From: Dipteris shenzhenensis
Lineage: Eukaryota; Polypodiophyta; Polypodiopsida; Gleicheniales
Direction: 5' to 3' (one strand)
Assembly: GCA_047967505.1 (NCBI GenBank)
Contig: CM106541.1
DNA: 64,000 nucleotides
Of the stretch, positions 53,231 through 63,432 are shown in pieces. The notes beneath the pieces were generated by a model. The model worked only from the letters and a program-made list of their open reading frames with translations. It made no database searches and was not told the origin of the DNA. Within the stretch, counting starts at the first letter, position 1. Every line of letters begins with the position of its first letter. The position numbers and the translations under genes were made by a program.

Positions 53231-54122
53231 GATGCTTCTATCTCCTGTGTAGGTGAGGTTTTCCATTTTGATTCCTCTCTGGACTAGGTTCTCATATCCT
53301 TCTCCTAGTCCATTAAGGATTACTTAAACCATTTTTGCGGGATTCATAGTCTCTCCTACTGTTGCAAGTTGATTGTTGTAGTCTTTGATGCGGAGTACAT
53401 AAGCTGTTGCGGAAACTCTGGTTGATCTAGTTTCTCAGGGTGAGAATCCTGGATGTGTTCTTGGACTCATAGAGAGTTGCAAACATATCCCATGCTTCTT
53501 TTGATGTCTTGACTATGTTGAGCTTTCCTAGCATGACATCTTGCACATTCTACTTGATCAGGTGATAGGCATACTTGTCTTTCTTATCCCATTCTGCTTG
53601 AGCTCCGGCAATGGCAAGATCTACTACTAGTGTGGAAACTCTTTGTGTAGATTTAGATCCCGATGTAGATCCCGTTGCTAGTGCTGTGACAACAGATGAA
53701 GTAGAGCTACTGGTGGCTGGATCGGCCACTGGTCTAGGTGTAGACCCATCGACATACTCTCGGGGGAGTCACTATGTATAAACCCTCTATATTACGTGTG
53801 TTCAAGGCCTATTTCTAAAATCCCTTATCTATAAATTTTTCCTTTAATAAAATGTACCCCTTTTCTATACAAATCTGTAAATTTTTTCCAAAACTATTTT
53901 AAATAGTCCCTTATGTATATTTATTTCTGTAAATTTTAGAAAGAAAAAATATCCTTCTGTTGAACTCACGTGATAGGATTACATATGATGAGTGACCCCC
54001 CTGAGGACATACTCCCATTTGTCCTGAAGCACAAGAATGGTCTCCATTCGGTATTTCCATGTACCGTAATTGGAGTTTTCTTACTTAGCAGATGCCTCCA
54101 GATTGAGGTTGCTAGTCGACAT
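53231..54122 (-). pseudogene. copia E Gag, interrupted by MITE-1 and fused to the RT linker
   Basis: Gag starts at ATG 54122 ('MSTSNLNLEASAK'), continues 'SNYGTWKYRMETILVLQDKW', 'EYV', then MITE-1, then 'DGSTPRPV', 'IAGAQAEWDKKDKYAYHLIK', 'VQDVMLGKLNIVKTSKEAWD'. This is a UBN2-type Gag. It degrades after 'ATLYES' and joins the pre-RT linker near 53230 without knuckle, protease or integrase. The joined size fits an internal deletion of more than 2 kb. Confidence 0.8.
53759..54005. mobile_element. MITE-1 copy 3 (247 bp) in copia gag
   Basis: Flanks GACATACT at 53751-53758 and 54006-54013 are identical. The uninterrupted gag sequence survives at 60665-60672. Confidence 0.96.
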
Positions 54123-56591
54123 GGTGCAAGAAATGTACTCAAAAGTGTCGTGAAAATCTCTATATGAATCAACTGCAAATACATTGAAGATGCCAAGTGA
54201 AATCTCTATACTGTCAGTGAAGATAGAACTGTAGTATATAAGATCTGATCTGTGTTACAAGGCTTGTAGCAATGATGCCGGGAATAGCCAAGAGGCTTTA
54301 CAAGGCTGAAATGATGTGCACGATGCTGTAAGATAGCCGAATAGGCTTTACAATGGTGGCATGTGTGTGTGAAATCAAATGCTATCTGCCCACTGAATCA
54401 ATCTGCAATGCCTCTGAACTCTAAAGTCTACCCACTGAACTGATGAACATAAGGTTTCAGGTAATGTAATGATGTGAAATCGGATGTGAGCATATGGATT
54501 TGACTCTGAGTAGGTACTAGTCAGGAATTTCGGGCATGGCTTAGATTGGCAACTTGGGGAAATTCAAAGCGTCCCCTCTATGGCGATCTAGTCTACTTTG
54601 ATCTAGATCTAAACCAACTGTCAAACGATGAAAGAATAGCAAATAATTCCTTTTCTTTTGTTCTTTTTAAGTGCTGGGTCAAATGCGTCGATGTAGAGGC
54701 AATGTGCGTGAAGGAAGTGGTTTTGTCGGCGAGGCTCAAATGTGAGTGTAACTTGCACCAAAACGTGTGCGTGATGTGATGAGCACGTAGAGCACAAAAA
54801 AACGAGCGACTTTCCTTTTTGGAGCACCCTCAAATTCTTCCTGGATCAAGAGATATGACTTGATCTAGGTGGAGGGGCAAAAGGAGTGCAAATGGTGCTC
54901 AATGATGATGTGTCACTGTGAGTCACATGCAGTGATGATGTGGCATTATGCTTAGCAAGAGATGTGCCAGTGAAGCTCTGTGCTGAGGTGGCAGGAGTGT
55001 GCACATGCAGTGTGTGCACAATGTGCCTGGCAAGGGACTGTGCCTGTAGAGGGTCAGTGCTGATTGGACTGCTGAGGTGGCAGTGCTGAGGTGGCACAGA
55101 TGATGTCAGCAAGGTGACATGGCACTGATGACGTGTCTCTAATGATGTGCTAGATGATGTGGCAGTCGGTGATGATGTGTCCTAATGATGTGGCATTCGA
55201 TGATGATGTGGTAGTCGATGATGACATGGCCTGATGATGTGGCCACAATGATGTGTCAGCTGACGTGGTAGTGCTAACATGGCTGCTTACGTGGTGCTGA
55301 TGATGTGGCACTGTGGATAAGGGTGCCACATGGCAGAGGATAAGATAGCTACCCGTGGCACATCTGAGTGCCTGATGACATGGCAAGTGGATAAGTGTGT
55401 GACACGTGGCAGATAGATAGGGATGATGTGGCACTAGGCGGGCTTACTGATGTGGCAGATGGATAAGACTCCATGTGGGAGCTAACAAAATCTTTCGAAG
55501 ATTCTGATGGAATCTAGCAATTCCATCATCGTTTTTGTTGGAGACGACTATGGAGCTGATGGTGCATATGGGAGCTTGGGCTGCACCACTCTTCGTTGCC
55601 ACTCGTTGGAGCATAAGCTTGCTGTAGATGGCGTTGGCGAGAATGAGAGTTGCTTCTCATGAGTTGCCAGTCGATGATGGTATGCTGCATTGGGGAGCTG
55701 ATTGAAGGAGCCGTCAGTGGCTGTGGTGGCTGTGAGAGCCTTGGAGATCATGCATTCAATGGCAGTTGGAGAGGTGGCCATCGAGGCAAAGAGTAAAATC
55801 TATAGTCTACGTAGCGCAACAAGATCGAGGAGAGTCATTTGCGTGGAGCTTAAATCTATAGTCTGATGAGTAGTGCAGATAGATCAAGGCGAGGAAAGCT
55901 CGGCATCAGTAGGCTCGTCATTGCTCCAGAAGTGGCCATATCCAATATCTCCACACGTGAAGCTGGCAGCAGTCTCTCTCGCAGTGGTGCCTACTGCTGC
56001 AGCATATGATTCTTCTCCTGTTAGCTTCATTCGTAGGCGAAGAGAGGCCGTATGCCTTGGAGGTTTGCCTCTAGTGGTTGCGCCTCATATTTGTTGGAGG
56101 CTCGGTTGCTACTATGTCGAAGCAGAGGTTCCGTCGCCCAGGTGGAGTCGGCTCAGTCCGTCTGCTTGAGGCACTATGTGCCTTGGTCGCTGGCTCGTAG
56201 GAGTCTTCTACTTTCTCTAATCAACTCAAAAAACTTATATAGAACCTTTCTCTTGTTGCAGGACTCTTTCCCTCTCGAAAATCTCTCAAATAGAATTCTC
56301 CAATAAAATGACACTCACACTCTCTATCACAAAGTAGTTCTCACAATATCACAGAAGGAAATGAGGTCTCTCTCTTTGGAAGAGAAGAACAACTCTCACT
56401 CTCACGGAAGAATGAATAGAATAGAAAGTCGAATGAATCTCTCAATGAAAACTCTCACAAAATGAATGGACGGAAATTCCTCTCAACTGAAGTGAAGGGA
56501 AGGATCTCACAATCACTCAAGAGAACTCTCAATCTCACATTCTGTCTCACTCTCACAGGAAGGATGGCGCCTCAGCAAAAGGCAGAACCAT
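54123..56591 (-). other. copia E long leader, no gene recognised
   Basis: About 2.5 kb between the primer site and gag. It includes the GATGTGGCA minisatellite and purine/CT-rich DNA near 56330-56560. Open frames lack known motifs. It may contain an unrecognised insertion. Confidence 0.5.
54886..55470. repeat. GATGATGTGGCA-type minisatellite
   Basis: More than twenty irregular copies of 'TGATGTGGCA' / 'GATGATGTGTC' / 'TGAGGTGGCA', mostly 10-30 bp apart, lie within the copia E leader. Confidence 0.85.
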
Positions 56592-56603
56592 GCTCTGATA
56601 CCA
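56592..56603 (-). promoter_or_regulatory. primer binding site of copia E, tRNA-iMet
   Basis: The minus strand reads TGGTATCAGAGC directly after the 5' LTR end (TTTTGTTA). Confidence 0.94.
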
Positions 56604-56860
56604 TAACAAAATATGAAGAGGGGAGAGGAGAAGAGTGGAGATGAGGAGAGAGGGCACAGCCAAAGAGCACACCACAAATGACTAGCTGTACACTAGATTT
56701 AGTTGAAAAAATGGAATATATACAAACCCTTTTAGGGTTAGGCTTAGGGGATCTAACCCTTTCCTTTATAGCACTCTATAAGGTTAGTGCTATGCACATA
56801 TGATCACGTGATGGTGCTATGTACACATGATCACATGATGTTGAGCGTGAACTCTCAACA
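56604..56860 (-). repeat. 5' LTR of copia E (257 bp)
   Basis: Same length as 51124-51380 and about 93% identical by hand count. Confidence 0.93.
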
Positions 56861-56865
56861 AGAAA

Positions 56866-57600
56866 TATGATGAGTTGCAAATGGAAATATAATGACTTCC
56901 AAATGAAAAATTTATAGATAAGTTTTCATATCGTCCATTGACCCATTGCTTCATTTTCATCAACAAAGTATGCACGAAGTATAGTTAGCTGTGATTCCAT
57001 TTTCATCTGTTCCGAGGCTCATTCTAGCACAAGTGGAGTTTACAATCCCACAAGAACTTGATTACTTGCCCTGAGTATAGTTCATCAGTTGACAATGCGG
57101 ACTCGCACCCCACAAGGAAGTTGGCTATTTCTCCAAGTAACCAACCGATAGCATAGCAATCTGGCATGTTTGACCATGCGCCATTTGATTAAGGAAAAGC
57201 ATCATTTCTTGCATAAAGCTTTGGTGCAAACCAAGGAAATCTTGACTTTGGAGCATGCGCCCGAGCTTGCTCTTAGTTCTGTGGAGACCCCTTCCCCAAT
57301 CAATAATGCTCACTTGCATAGATTTCCCATCTCATGTGAAATCCAGCACATAGTTTTTGGCATTCAAATTAGTGTCTGAACCCCCTCTCATGCACTACTT
57401 TCATTCCACTAGCAATAGCTATGCAAATGGCAAGAGCATTCTTATAGAATAGGTGTTCTTGCATCTGACTCCGTGTATCATGCCACGCATTGCGAGGTTG
57501 CTCGAGGGGGTTTCCTCACCTTGCCTAGTTTGGATAATCATGAAACATGGAAGGTAGCTCATGAGCATGTGACATGATATCATCCCCATCCGTTCTTCCC
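56866..57600 (-). other. family D repeat, copy 2, right part
   Basis: 57400-57570 matches 22676-22850; the first 500 bp have no counterpart in copy 1, where CACTA A and its duplicate lie. A minus frame (57319-57125) is not recognised. Confidence 0.55.
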
Positions 57601-58400
57601 ATCACATCTTCCACGAACTTCCTAAAGAAGAACACAAGAAAAAATTAGTCACAAACAATGTAGCACAAAAGAGTGTAATTTCATTGGAACATTTGATAAC
57701 CAACCTTGTAGCCGAGACTCTCCTCTTTCTAGCACTACCAGTGGGTGCCTATCCATCCATGTTATGTAAGTACCTTCTTTTCCTATCCTTCAATCCCAAA
57801 GGTGTTTGTTTCATCTTTTGCACTCGTTCTTTTGCCTTCTCTCATTCCTTCTCTACGACTTGTCAAACTTGATTATATATAGATCTTTCCAAGCCTTTTT
57901 GGACTCAGCTAGCTTACAAAGTGACTCTTCTAATTTATGTCGCTCCAAGCCAAATGCTTTGGATTTATCATGAAGATCCTAGTTCTTTCTTTAAATATCC
58001 TACCTAGAGTTATGCATTGCAACAATGGTGCTATTTCCTAAATGTGCTAGCATCTCTACTTGGGCTCTACGCATCTTGCTTGCTTGCATAGCCATTGATT
58101 GATCATTGTTTAACCAATTGCAATAACCAAGCAACCCCGCATGTCCATTTCCAACAAACCGAACTAGCTCATGCATTGTATGGAAAGGAGGGCTCTTTTG
58201 GTTGGCAAGATCTAAAGGATACAAGGATCCTTGTACCCAAAGGTCGAGATGCTTCTTTCCTTCTAAACAAAAACTGTGGATTTCGGAAGCTCCCCTCAAG
58301 CCCAGACTACATGTGCTTGCATACTCAGCCTCCAACTCTAAGTGAACCTGGTACTTGTTGGAGATGTCCTCGAATGGTGCCATGAGTAAAGGAGTGTAGA
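57601..58400 (-). other. unassigned DNA, possible continuation of family D
   Basis: The C-terminal part of a long minus-strand frame (about 58385-58000) reads 'HTMHELVRFVGNGHAGLLGY' and 'QASKMRRAQVEMLAHLGNST' and might be coding, but I recognise nothing. The N-terminal half of that frame is an artefact of the purine tract. Confidence 0.35.
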
Positions 58401-58429
58401 GAAGGAGAAGGTGTGGAGAAACAGGCTTG

Positions 58430-58880
58430 AAGGAGCAACACACAAGAAGAGGGAGGGCGAGGAGGAGGAGGGATGGGAGAGGGAGGACCAACAATTGAAG
58501 AGGAGGGAAGGGGAGCGGAACAGCAGATGTGGAGGGTGAGGAGGAGTAGGCTTGGAGGAGGAGGGAGGGAGGAGGGAGGAGCAAGAGGGAGGGGGAAGGA
58601 GAGGTAGGCATGGAGGAGGAGGGAGGGGGAGGGGAGGAGGAGCAGGTGTCAAGGAGGGAGGAAGGGAGGCAGGCGTGGAGGAGGGAGGGAAGGGGAGGGG
58701 AGCAGGAGCAGGCATGGAGGAGGGAGGGAGGGAGCGAGAGGAGGAGGAAGGGGGAGGAGGGAGTGAGGAGGGAGAGGGGGAGAAGGGGGGAGGGGGAGGA
58801 GGAGGGAGGGGGAGGAGGAGGGAGGGAGAGAGGGAGGGGGAGGGGGAGGAGGAGGGGGAGATGGAGGAGAGAGAAGGACG
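58430..58880. repeat. polypurine GGGAGGAGG-type tract
   Basis: About 450 bp of almost pure G/A with GGAGGAGGGAGGGGGAGG units. Long Pro/Ser-rich and Gly/Glu-rich frames on the two strands are composition artefacts. Confidence 0.92.
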
Positions 58881-59129
58881 GAGGGAATTCAAAATTCGAA
58901 TTTTGAATTTTGAATTTGCTCATTCCCACCTAGGAGTAAGAGTTGTGTAAGAGGTGGAAAAGGTGTAAGAAGTGGGGTCACATTTGGGCTTAACCCACTT
59001 AGGTGAGGGGGGGTTAGGACATTTTTGGACCTACCTTGGCCCTTTCATTAGGACTAATCCATTTCTTAATCCATTCCTTATGAGGCCCTCTTGAGACCCC
59101 ATTTCTCCCCTAATGGCTTCTTTCCTCAT

Positions 59130-60640
59130 GGAAAGTTGCATAATTATTAAGTATTATTCTTGTACAAAGCATCAATTTTTTCATTCATAGAAGTTTGCCA
59201 TTCTGGCTTGTCTATTGCATCTATGAAGTACATTAGCTCTTCTATAGCCATGATGGTAGTCATAAGAGCATAGTTGGTGGTTTGAACCTAAATCGCTTTT
59301 CCTTTTTGAGGATATGTCAATTTGCTGGAGGTCTGCTTTCCCTAGTAGACCTTCTAAGTTTCTGTAGTTCTTCTCAGGGTGCTTCTAGAAATTCATGCTC
59401 TTCTTCATCAACCTTTTATGTAGATGACTGAGTAATCAGTTCGTCTATCTTCTGTGTATTTGAGGTTTTCCATTCTGATTCCTCATCAAAGATTACATCT
59501 CTGGAGATAATGACCTTGTGATTGATGGGATCATACAACTTGTATGCTTTGTTGTCTTCACTGTAGCCAACCATGATGCATTTGCGTGACTTCGCATCCA
59601 ATTTCTTGCGATGGTCGTCATGTATGTGGGCATATGCTATGCAACCAAATATGCGGAGATGCCCAATGTGTGGCTTGTGTCCAATGAATGCTTCCTAAGG
59701 TGTCATACTTTGAATCAGTTCGCCGATTAAGCAAGTAGTTTGCAGTGTCTATTGCTTTTTCCCAATACTGATTTGGAAGATTCTTCTCACTGAGCATTGA
59801 TATAGCACTATCTGCTATAGTACCATTTGTCCTTTCAGCTCTTGCATTGATATAGCACTATCTGCATATGTGAATTGGCTTTTTAGACCATGACTTCTGC
59901 AAAAGTTCATGAATGCTGAAGACATCATGTCTCGGGGGGGTCACTATGTATAAACCCTATATATTGTGTGCGTTCAATGCCTATTTGTAAAACCCCTTAT
60001 CTATGACTTTTTCATTATTAAAAGCACCCTTTTCCTATTCAATTTGTAATTTTTTTCCCAAAATCCTTTTTATAGCGCCCTTCTATATATGAAAATGTAA
60101 GAGAATTTGGAATTGAATATGTCCTTATGTTGAACTCATGTGATAGTCACATTTATTATCAAGTGACTCCCTCGAGAGACATGTTTTCACCTCCTCTATT
60201 TGATCTCATGACTTTAATGTTTCTACCTGTCTAGTTTTCTACCATAGCTTTGAATTCTTGAAATCTACAAAACACTTTAGATTTCTATTTCAAAAAGTGG
60301 ACTTAATAATATCTGTTGTAGTCATCGATGAAAGTCAAATAGTAAAGTGAGCCATTGATGCTGCGGGTCTGGGCACAACCCCATACATCTATATGTATAA
60401 AATCAAGAATACCTCTAGCTCGAGAGGTGCTTCTGCTCAAATTGGTTCTCTTTTGTTTGCCGAAGTACCATGCTTTGCAAACTTTTCCAAGAAACTATAG
60501 CTTAGGAATCTCAGTGGTCATATTTTGATTCCTGAGCTCAATCAAGCTCTTGAAATTGACATGTCCCTATCTCTTGTGCCATTTTGCGGATAGTGGCATT
60601 TGTTGCAGTTGAGCTGACATGACATCTGTGAGGCTTGTTA
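59130..60640 (-). pseudogene. Ty1/copia integrase to RT-linker remnant (element I)
   Basis: In the minus direction: GAG-pre-integrase (about 60640-60480), integrase core (60450-60190 and 59930-59640), C-terminal integrase with 'MDAKSRKCIMVGYSEDNKAY' and 'KLYDPINHKVIISRDVIFDE' (59601-59416), linker, and the pre-RT block (about 59280-59130, 'MTTIMAIEELMYF', 'KPEWQT'). It is close to element H and to the part missing in E. MITE-1 copy 4 interrupts the core. Multiple stops. Confidence 0.85.
59931..60176. mobile_element. MITE-1 copy 4 (246 bp) in copia integrase
   Basis: CTCGGGGGGGTCAC...GAGTGAC-type right end AAGTGACTCCCTCGAG; flanks AGACAT(CAT)GT and AGACATGT, an 8-bp duplication with a 3-bp insertion in the left copy. 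The empty site is AGACATGT at 750-757 in element H. Most diverged of the four copies. Confidence 0.92.
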
Positions 60641-60641
60641 T

Positions 60642-60727
60642 TGATGTGCTTCAGAACAAATGGGAGTATGTCGATGGGTCTACACCTAGACCATTGAACA
60701 ATCTAGCCACCAATAGCTCTACCGAGT
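60642..60727 (+). pseudogene. copia Gag N-terminal fragment on the opposite strand
   Basis: Reads 'VLQNKWEYVDGSTPRPLNNL' then 'ATNSSTE' and a stop, the same stretch that MITE-1 splits in E. It abuts the minus-strand copia I, so the two halves of a copia element are here tail to tail or head to head after an inversion. Confidence 0.8.
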
Positions 60728-60960
60728 AGTCAAAATTAATATTAAAGAGTTGAGTGATTTAAAAAAGAGTGGGGAGTCTCCCATGAGAGAAGGATAGAAA
60801 GAGGTCCAAAGTTCTATTTTTAAAGAAGAAAGCTAGGAAATTACAAAAATAGGATGAGAAATCCTAAGCCTAAACACTATGTATATAAGTACTCGCTTTC
60901 ACATTCTTGCTCATTCTCACAAAAAGAGAGGAAGAGAGAGATTCGAATCAAGATATCTTG
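60728..60960. other. unassigned DNA with TATA-like box
   Basis: TATGTATATAAGTACTC near 60888-60905 followed by CT/GA-rich sequence resembles a promoter or LTR U3/R, but no gene or LTR partner is visible. Confidence 0.25.
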
Positions 60961-60979
60961 AGGTAAAGTGAGAGATGGT

Positions 60980-61900
60980 GGGATTTCCTCCTCCCCTCCC
61001 CTTTCCCATCCATCCCCTTATCTTATCTCTTCTTCCATCTACACCCTTAATTATCTCCCTCCCATCTCCATCCCCCTCCCCTACCATCCCCTCTCTCGTC
61101 CTCCCCCTGCCCCTCCCCTCCCCCTTCCCTTCCCCTTCCCCTCTTGCTACATAGCAAGTTGTGCGGCTTGCTATGCGACAAGAGGGAGGGGGAGGGGAGG
61201 GGCAAAGAGCCTCTCCCCCTCCCCTCTACCTTTGGGCTTGTCGCATGACCCTGGATATATGGTAGGCCCAAAGGGGGATGGGAGGGGCACATATCCCATT
61301 ATCCCCTCCCTCCTAGCATTGATGCGGCCATGATGATCACCTAAAGGGGGAGATGAGGCAGGATATAACCCTCTCCACTCCCCTCCCCCTCTGAGTGCCT
61401 GCATGGCCATGCGGCCTCTCGAGCACCCAAAGGGGGAGGGGAGGGGACTCAAGAGATGTACTCCTTTCCCTCTCCCCTCTCCCTCTTGCCCCGCACGTAG
61501 GCCCAAAGGGAGAGGGATGCAAGAGAGGGGGGAGGGGAAGGGGGATAATCCCCCTTCCCCCTCTGCTCTCAACATGTGGCTAGGCCTACTCAGGGTAGGA
61601 TAAGATGCTTCCCCAATCATTTTAAGGAGGATATTTGATCCCTCGTCCCTCCGCTTCCTGTGTAGTCATGGTCATGTATCTAAGGGATGGGAGGGGGCTT
61701 ATTCAAAGTAGTCGCTAGGGGATTACTCTGAATAAGTGGTGTCCACTCTAGGCAAAGGGGAATGGGATAAGTCCCCTCCTCTAGTCTTTCTTTACGTGCA
61801 GTGAGTGGGGGAGGGAAGGTTATCCTTTTTCCCCTCACTTCCCCACATGTGGTCATCCCCTAGCTATGCCGTTGCCAAGGGGAAGGGCATAATACGCCTT
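60980..61900. repeat. irregular G-run/C-run minisatellite
   Basis: Blocks such as 'CCCAAAGGGGGAGGGGAGGG' alternate with 'CTCCCCCTCCCCTC' about every 60-120 bp, with linkers like 'GCGACAAGAG' and 'CATGGCCATGCGG'. Adjacent G- and C-blocks can pair as hairpins, and each G-block has four or more G runs. ORFs here are artefacts. Confidence 0.8.
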
Positions 61901-62564
61901 CTCTAGCCTCGCTGATAAGTGTGGTAGGGAAAGGCCTAGTGGCAGGATGCAATGCAGGCACATTTTGATTCTCTCATATCTAAAGGCACCTGTATACTCA
62001 CAGAGTTCCCACAAGGGCAACAACCTATTCAATGTAAGTGGTTCTATAAGACCAAGATCAAAGCTAATGGTACTTATGACAAATACAAATCATGATTGGT
62101 TTCCAAAAGATTCTCTCAAGTATTAGGAGCTGACAAGGACCAAGAACTACCCCATGTGCTAAGCCTTGACTTGGAATTAACTAAATTTAAAATTAAAACG
62201 ACAATATATATATTTTTTTAAATTAAGTACATATAATATTATTAATTTAACAAAAAAATCATTTTTTATTTTATTTATATATATAATACAAAATTCAAAA
62301 ATAAAAGGGGAGAAAAAGAGGGAGGCTTATCGAGGCCCTACATAAAGAAGCATATGGAAAGGCAAGAAAGCTCCCCTTCCACCTTGTTGCACATGCGACA
62401 AGGACGAGGTAGATAACTTATCCCCCTTCCACTCCATCCATGTGACTGGGCACATAGGGAAATGGAGAACAGACGTATAAACATCCCTCCTCCTCACCAC
62501 ACACAAAACGAGTGCAAGAGGGAAGCTTATCCCACTCCCCTTTGACCCATGTGCATATTTGGCC
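61901..62564. other. unassigned DNA with AT-rich core
   Basis: 62190-62290 is strongly A/T rich. 62330-62540 resembles the preceding array weakly ('GTTGCACATGCGACAAGGAC'). No gene. Confidence 0.4.
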
Positions 62565-62915
62565 TGTTGAGATATCAAGCTCCACTCGCGATATGCCAGG
62601 GTGACCGTTGTGCACTTATGTCACCGACTTGTTAGCTGCAGATGCGGTTGGTACATTGCCCACGAATAATAGCTAGATGACAGCTATCCTTATCTACTCT
62701 AGTTCATGGCTCAGTTAGTATGCCACCTTAGTTAGTTGAGTTTGGTTTGAGACCCACATATAGGGTTCTTCTATTTCTTTGTACTAGAGTTCTTTTGGCT
62801 TTCATAACTAAGAAGAGAAAAACTGTTTTCATCCTCCACCTGTGTGTGTATTCCCCAATGTGTATGTGAGAAAGCCGCAAGTGAGACTCCTTCCCTCTCT
62901 CCCACTATCTTCACA
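62565..62915 (+). repeat. 5' LTR of copia element F (about 351 bp)
   Basis: Begins TGTTGAGATATCAAGCTC and ends TCTTCACA directly before the primer binding site. The 3' LTR lies beyond the window, so the left end is inferred from the TGTTGA motif shared with other copia LTRs here. Confidence 0.7.
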
Positions 62916-62927
62916 TGGTATCAGAGC
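62916..62927 (+). promoter_or_regulatory. primer binding site of copia F, tRNA-iMet
   Basis: TGGTATCAGAGC. Confidence 0.94.
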
Positions 62928-63432
62928 CTTGTTCGTGGTAAGGAGCTCAAGAAAGCAAACCAAGTTCGCGGTGTCCTGGTAAGAGGACTAGTGTTGCTTT
63001 CCTTTTTTGAGTTTGGGAGCAAATCTCTACAGGTAGCATAGCCAGAAGTGCAAGAGTGCACTATTTCAGATTGAGACGCCCTTCGCAGTGTGGCAAGAGG
63101 GCAATATATGCTATAAGAGAGGGTGATTCGAGGCCATTTCAAGGCCCGTTTTGAAGGTAGAAGTTCTTCGCAGGCACTCAGAAAAAGGCCCTGTTTTTGT
63201 TGTGCGACCACTGCTCTACTAGTCGGTGAAAAGTTGCCGCAGAAATTGCATCGTATGCCTGTGTGCAGAGATATTGGAAGTTGCAAAATCATGCTTGTTG
63301 CCTGTTGATGCAAAATCATCACTAGGAAGTGACTTTGTGGTCAAATACCATTTTTGTCAGTTTTGCAGATTTGCCCGTGTGAGGCAAAAGCTATGTTTTT
63401 TGCAGTGACAGAATATTTTGCAGTGTTCTATA

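Larger units (their letters stand above)
51124..56860 (-). mobile_element. Ty1/copia retrotransposon E, integrase deleted, minus orientation
   Basis: Two 257-bp LTRs (51124-51380 and 56604-56860), a tRNA-Met primer site, a polypurine tract and near-identical 5-bp flanks (GGAAA 51119-51123, AGAAA 56861-56865) define the element. By hand alignment the LTRs differ at about 17 of 257 sites. In the coding direction: a long leader (56590-54130), gag (54122 to about 53230), then directly the pre-RT linker, RT and RNase H. Zinc knuckle, protease and integrase are missing. MITE-1 copy 3 sits in gag. E splits family D copy 2. Confidence 0.93.

Noticed and set aside
58000-58950. Long Pro/Ser-rich (minus, 309 codons) and Gly/Glu-rich (plus, 132 codons) open frames
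   Set aside because: They lie over a G/A tract; absence of stops follows from composition. Only the last part of the minus frame, outside the tract, could be real.
60960-61620. Proline/glycine-rich frames of up to 149 codons
   Set aside because: They follow from the G-run/C-run array; overlapping frames on both strands are equally open.
62430-62440. tRNA or rRNA genes
   Set aside because: I looked for tRNA A/B-box pairs and rRNA-like conserved stretches across the window and found none convincing; the only tRNA-related sequences are the primer binding sites.
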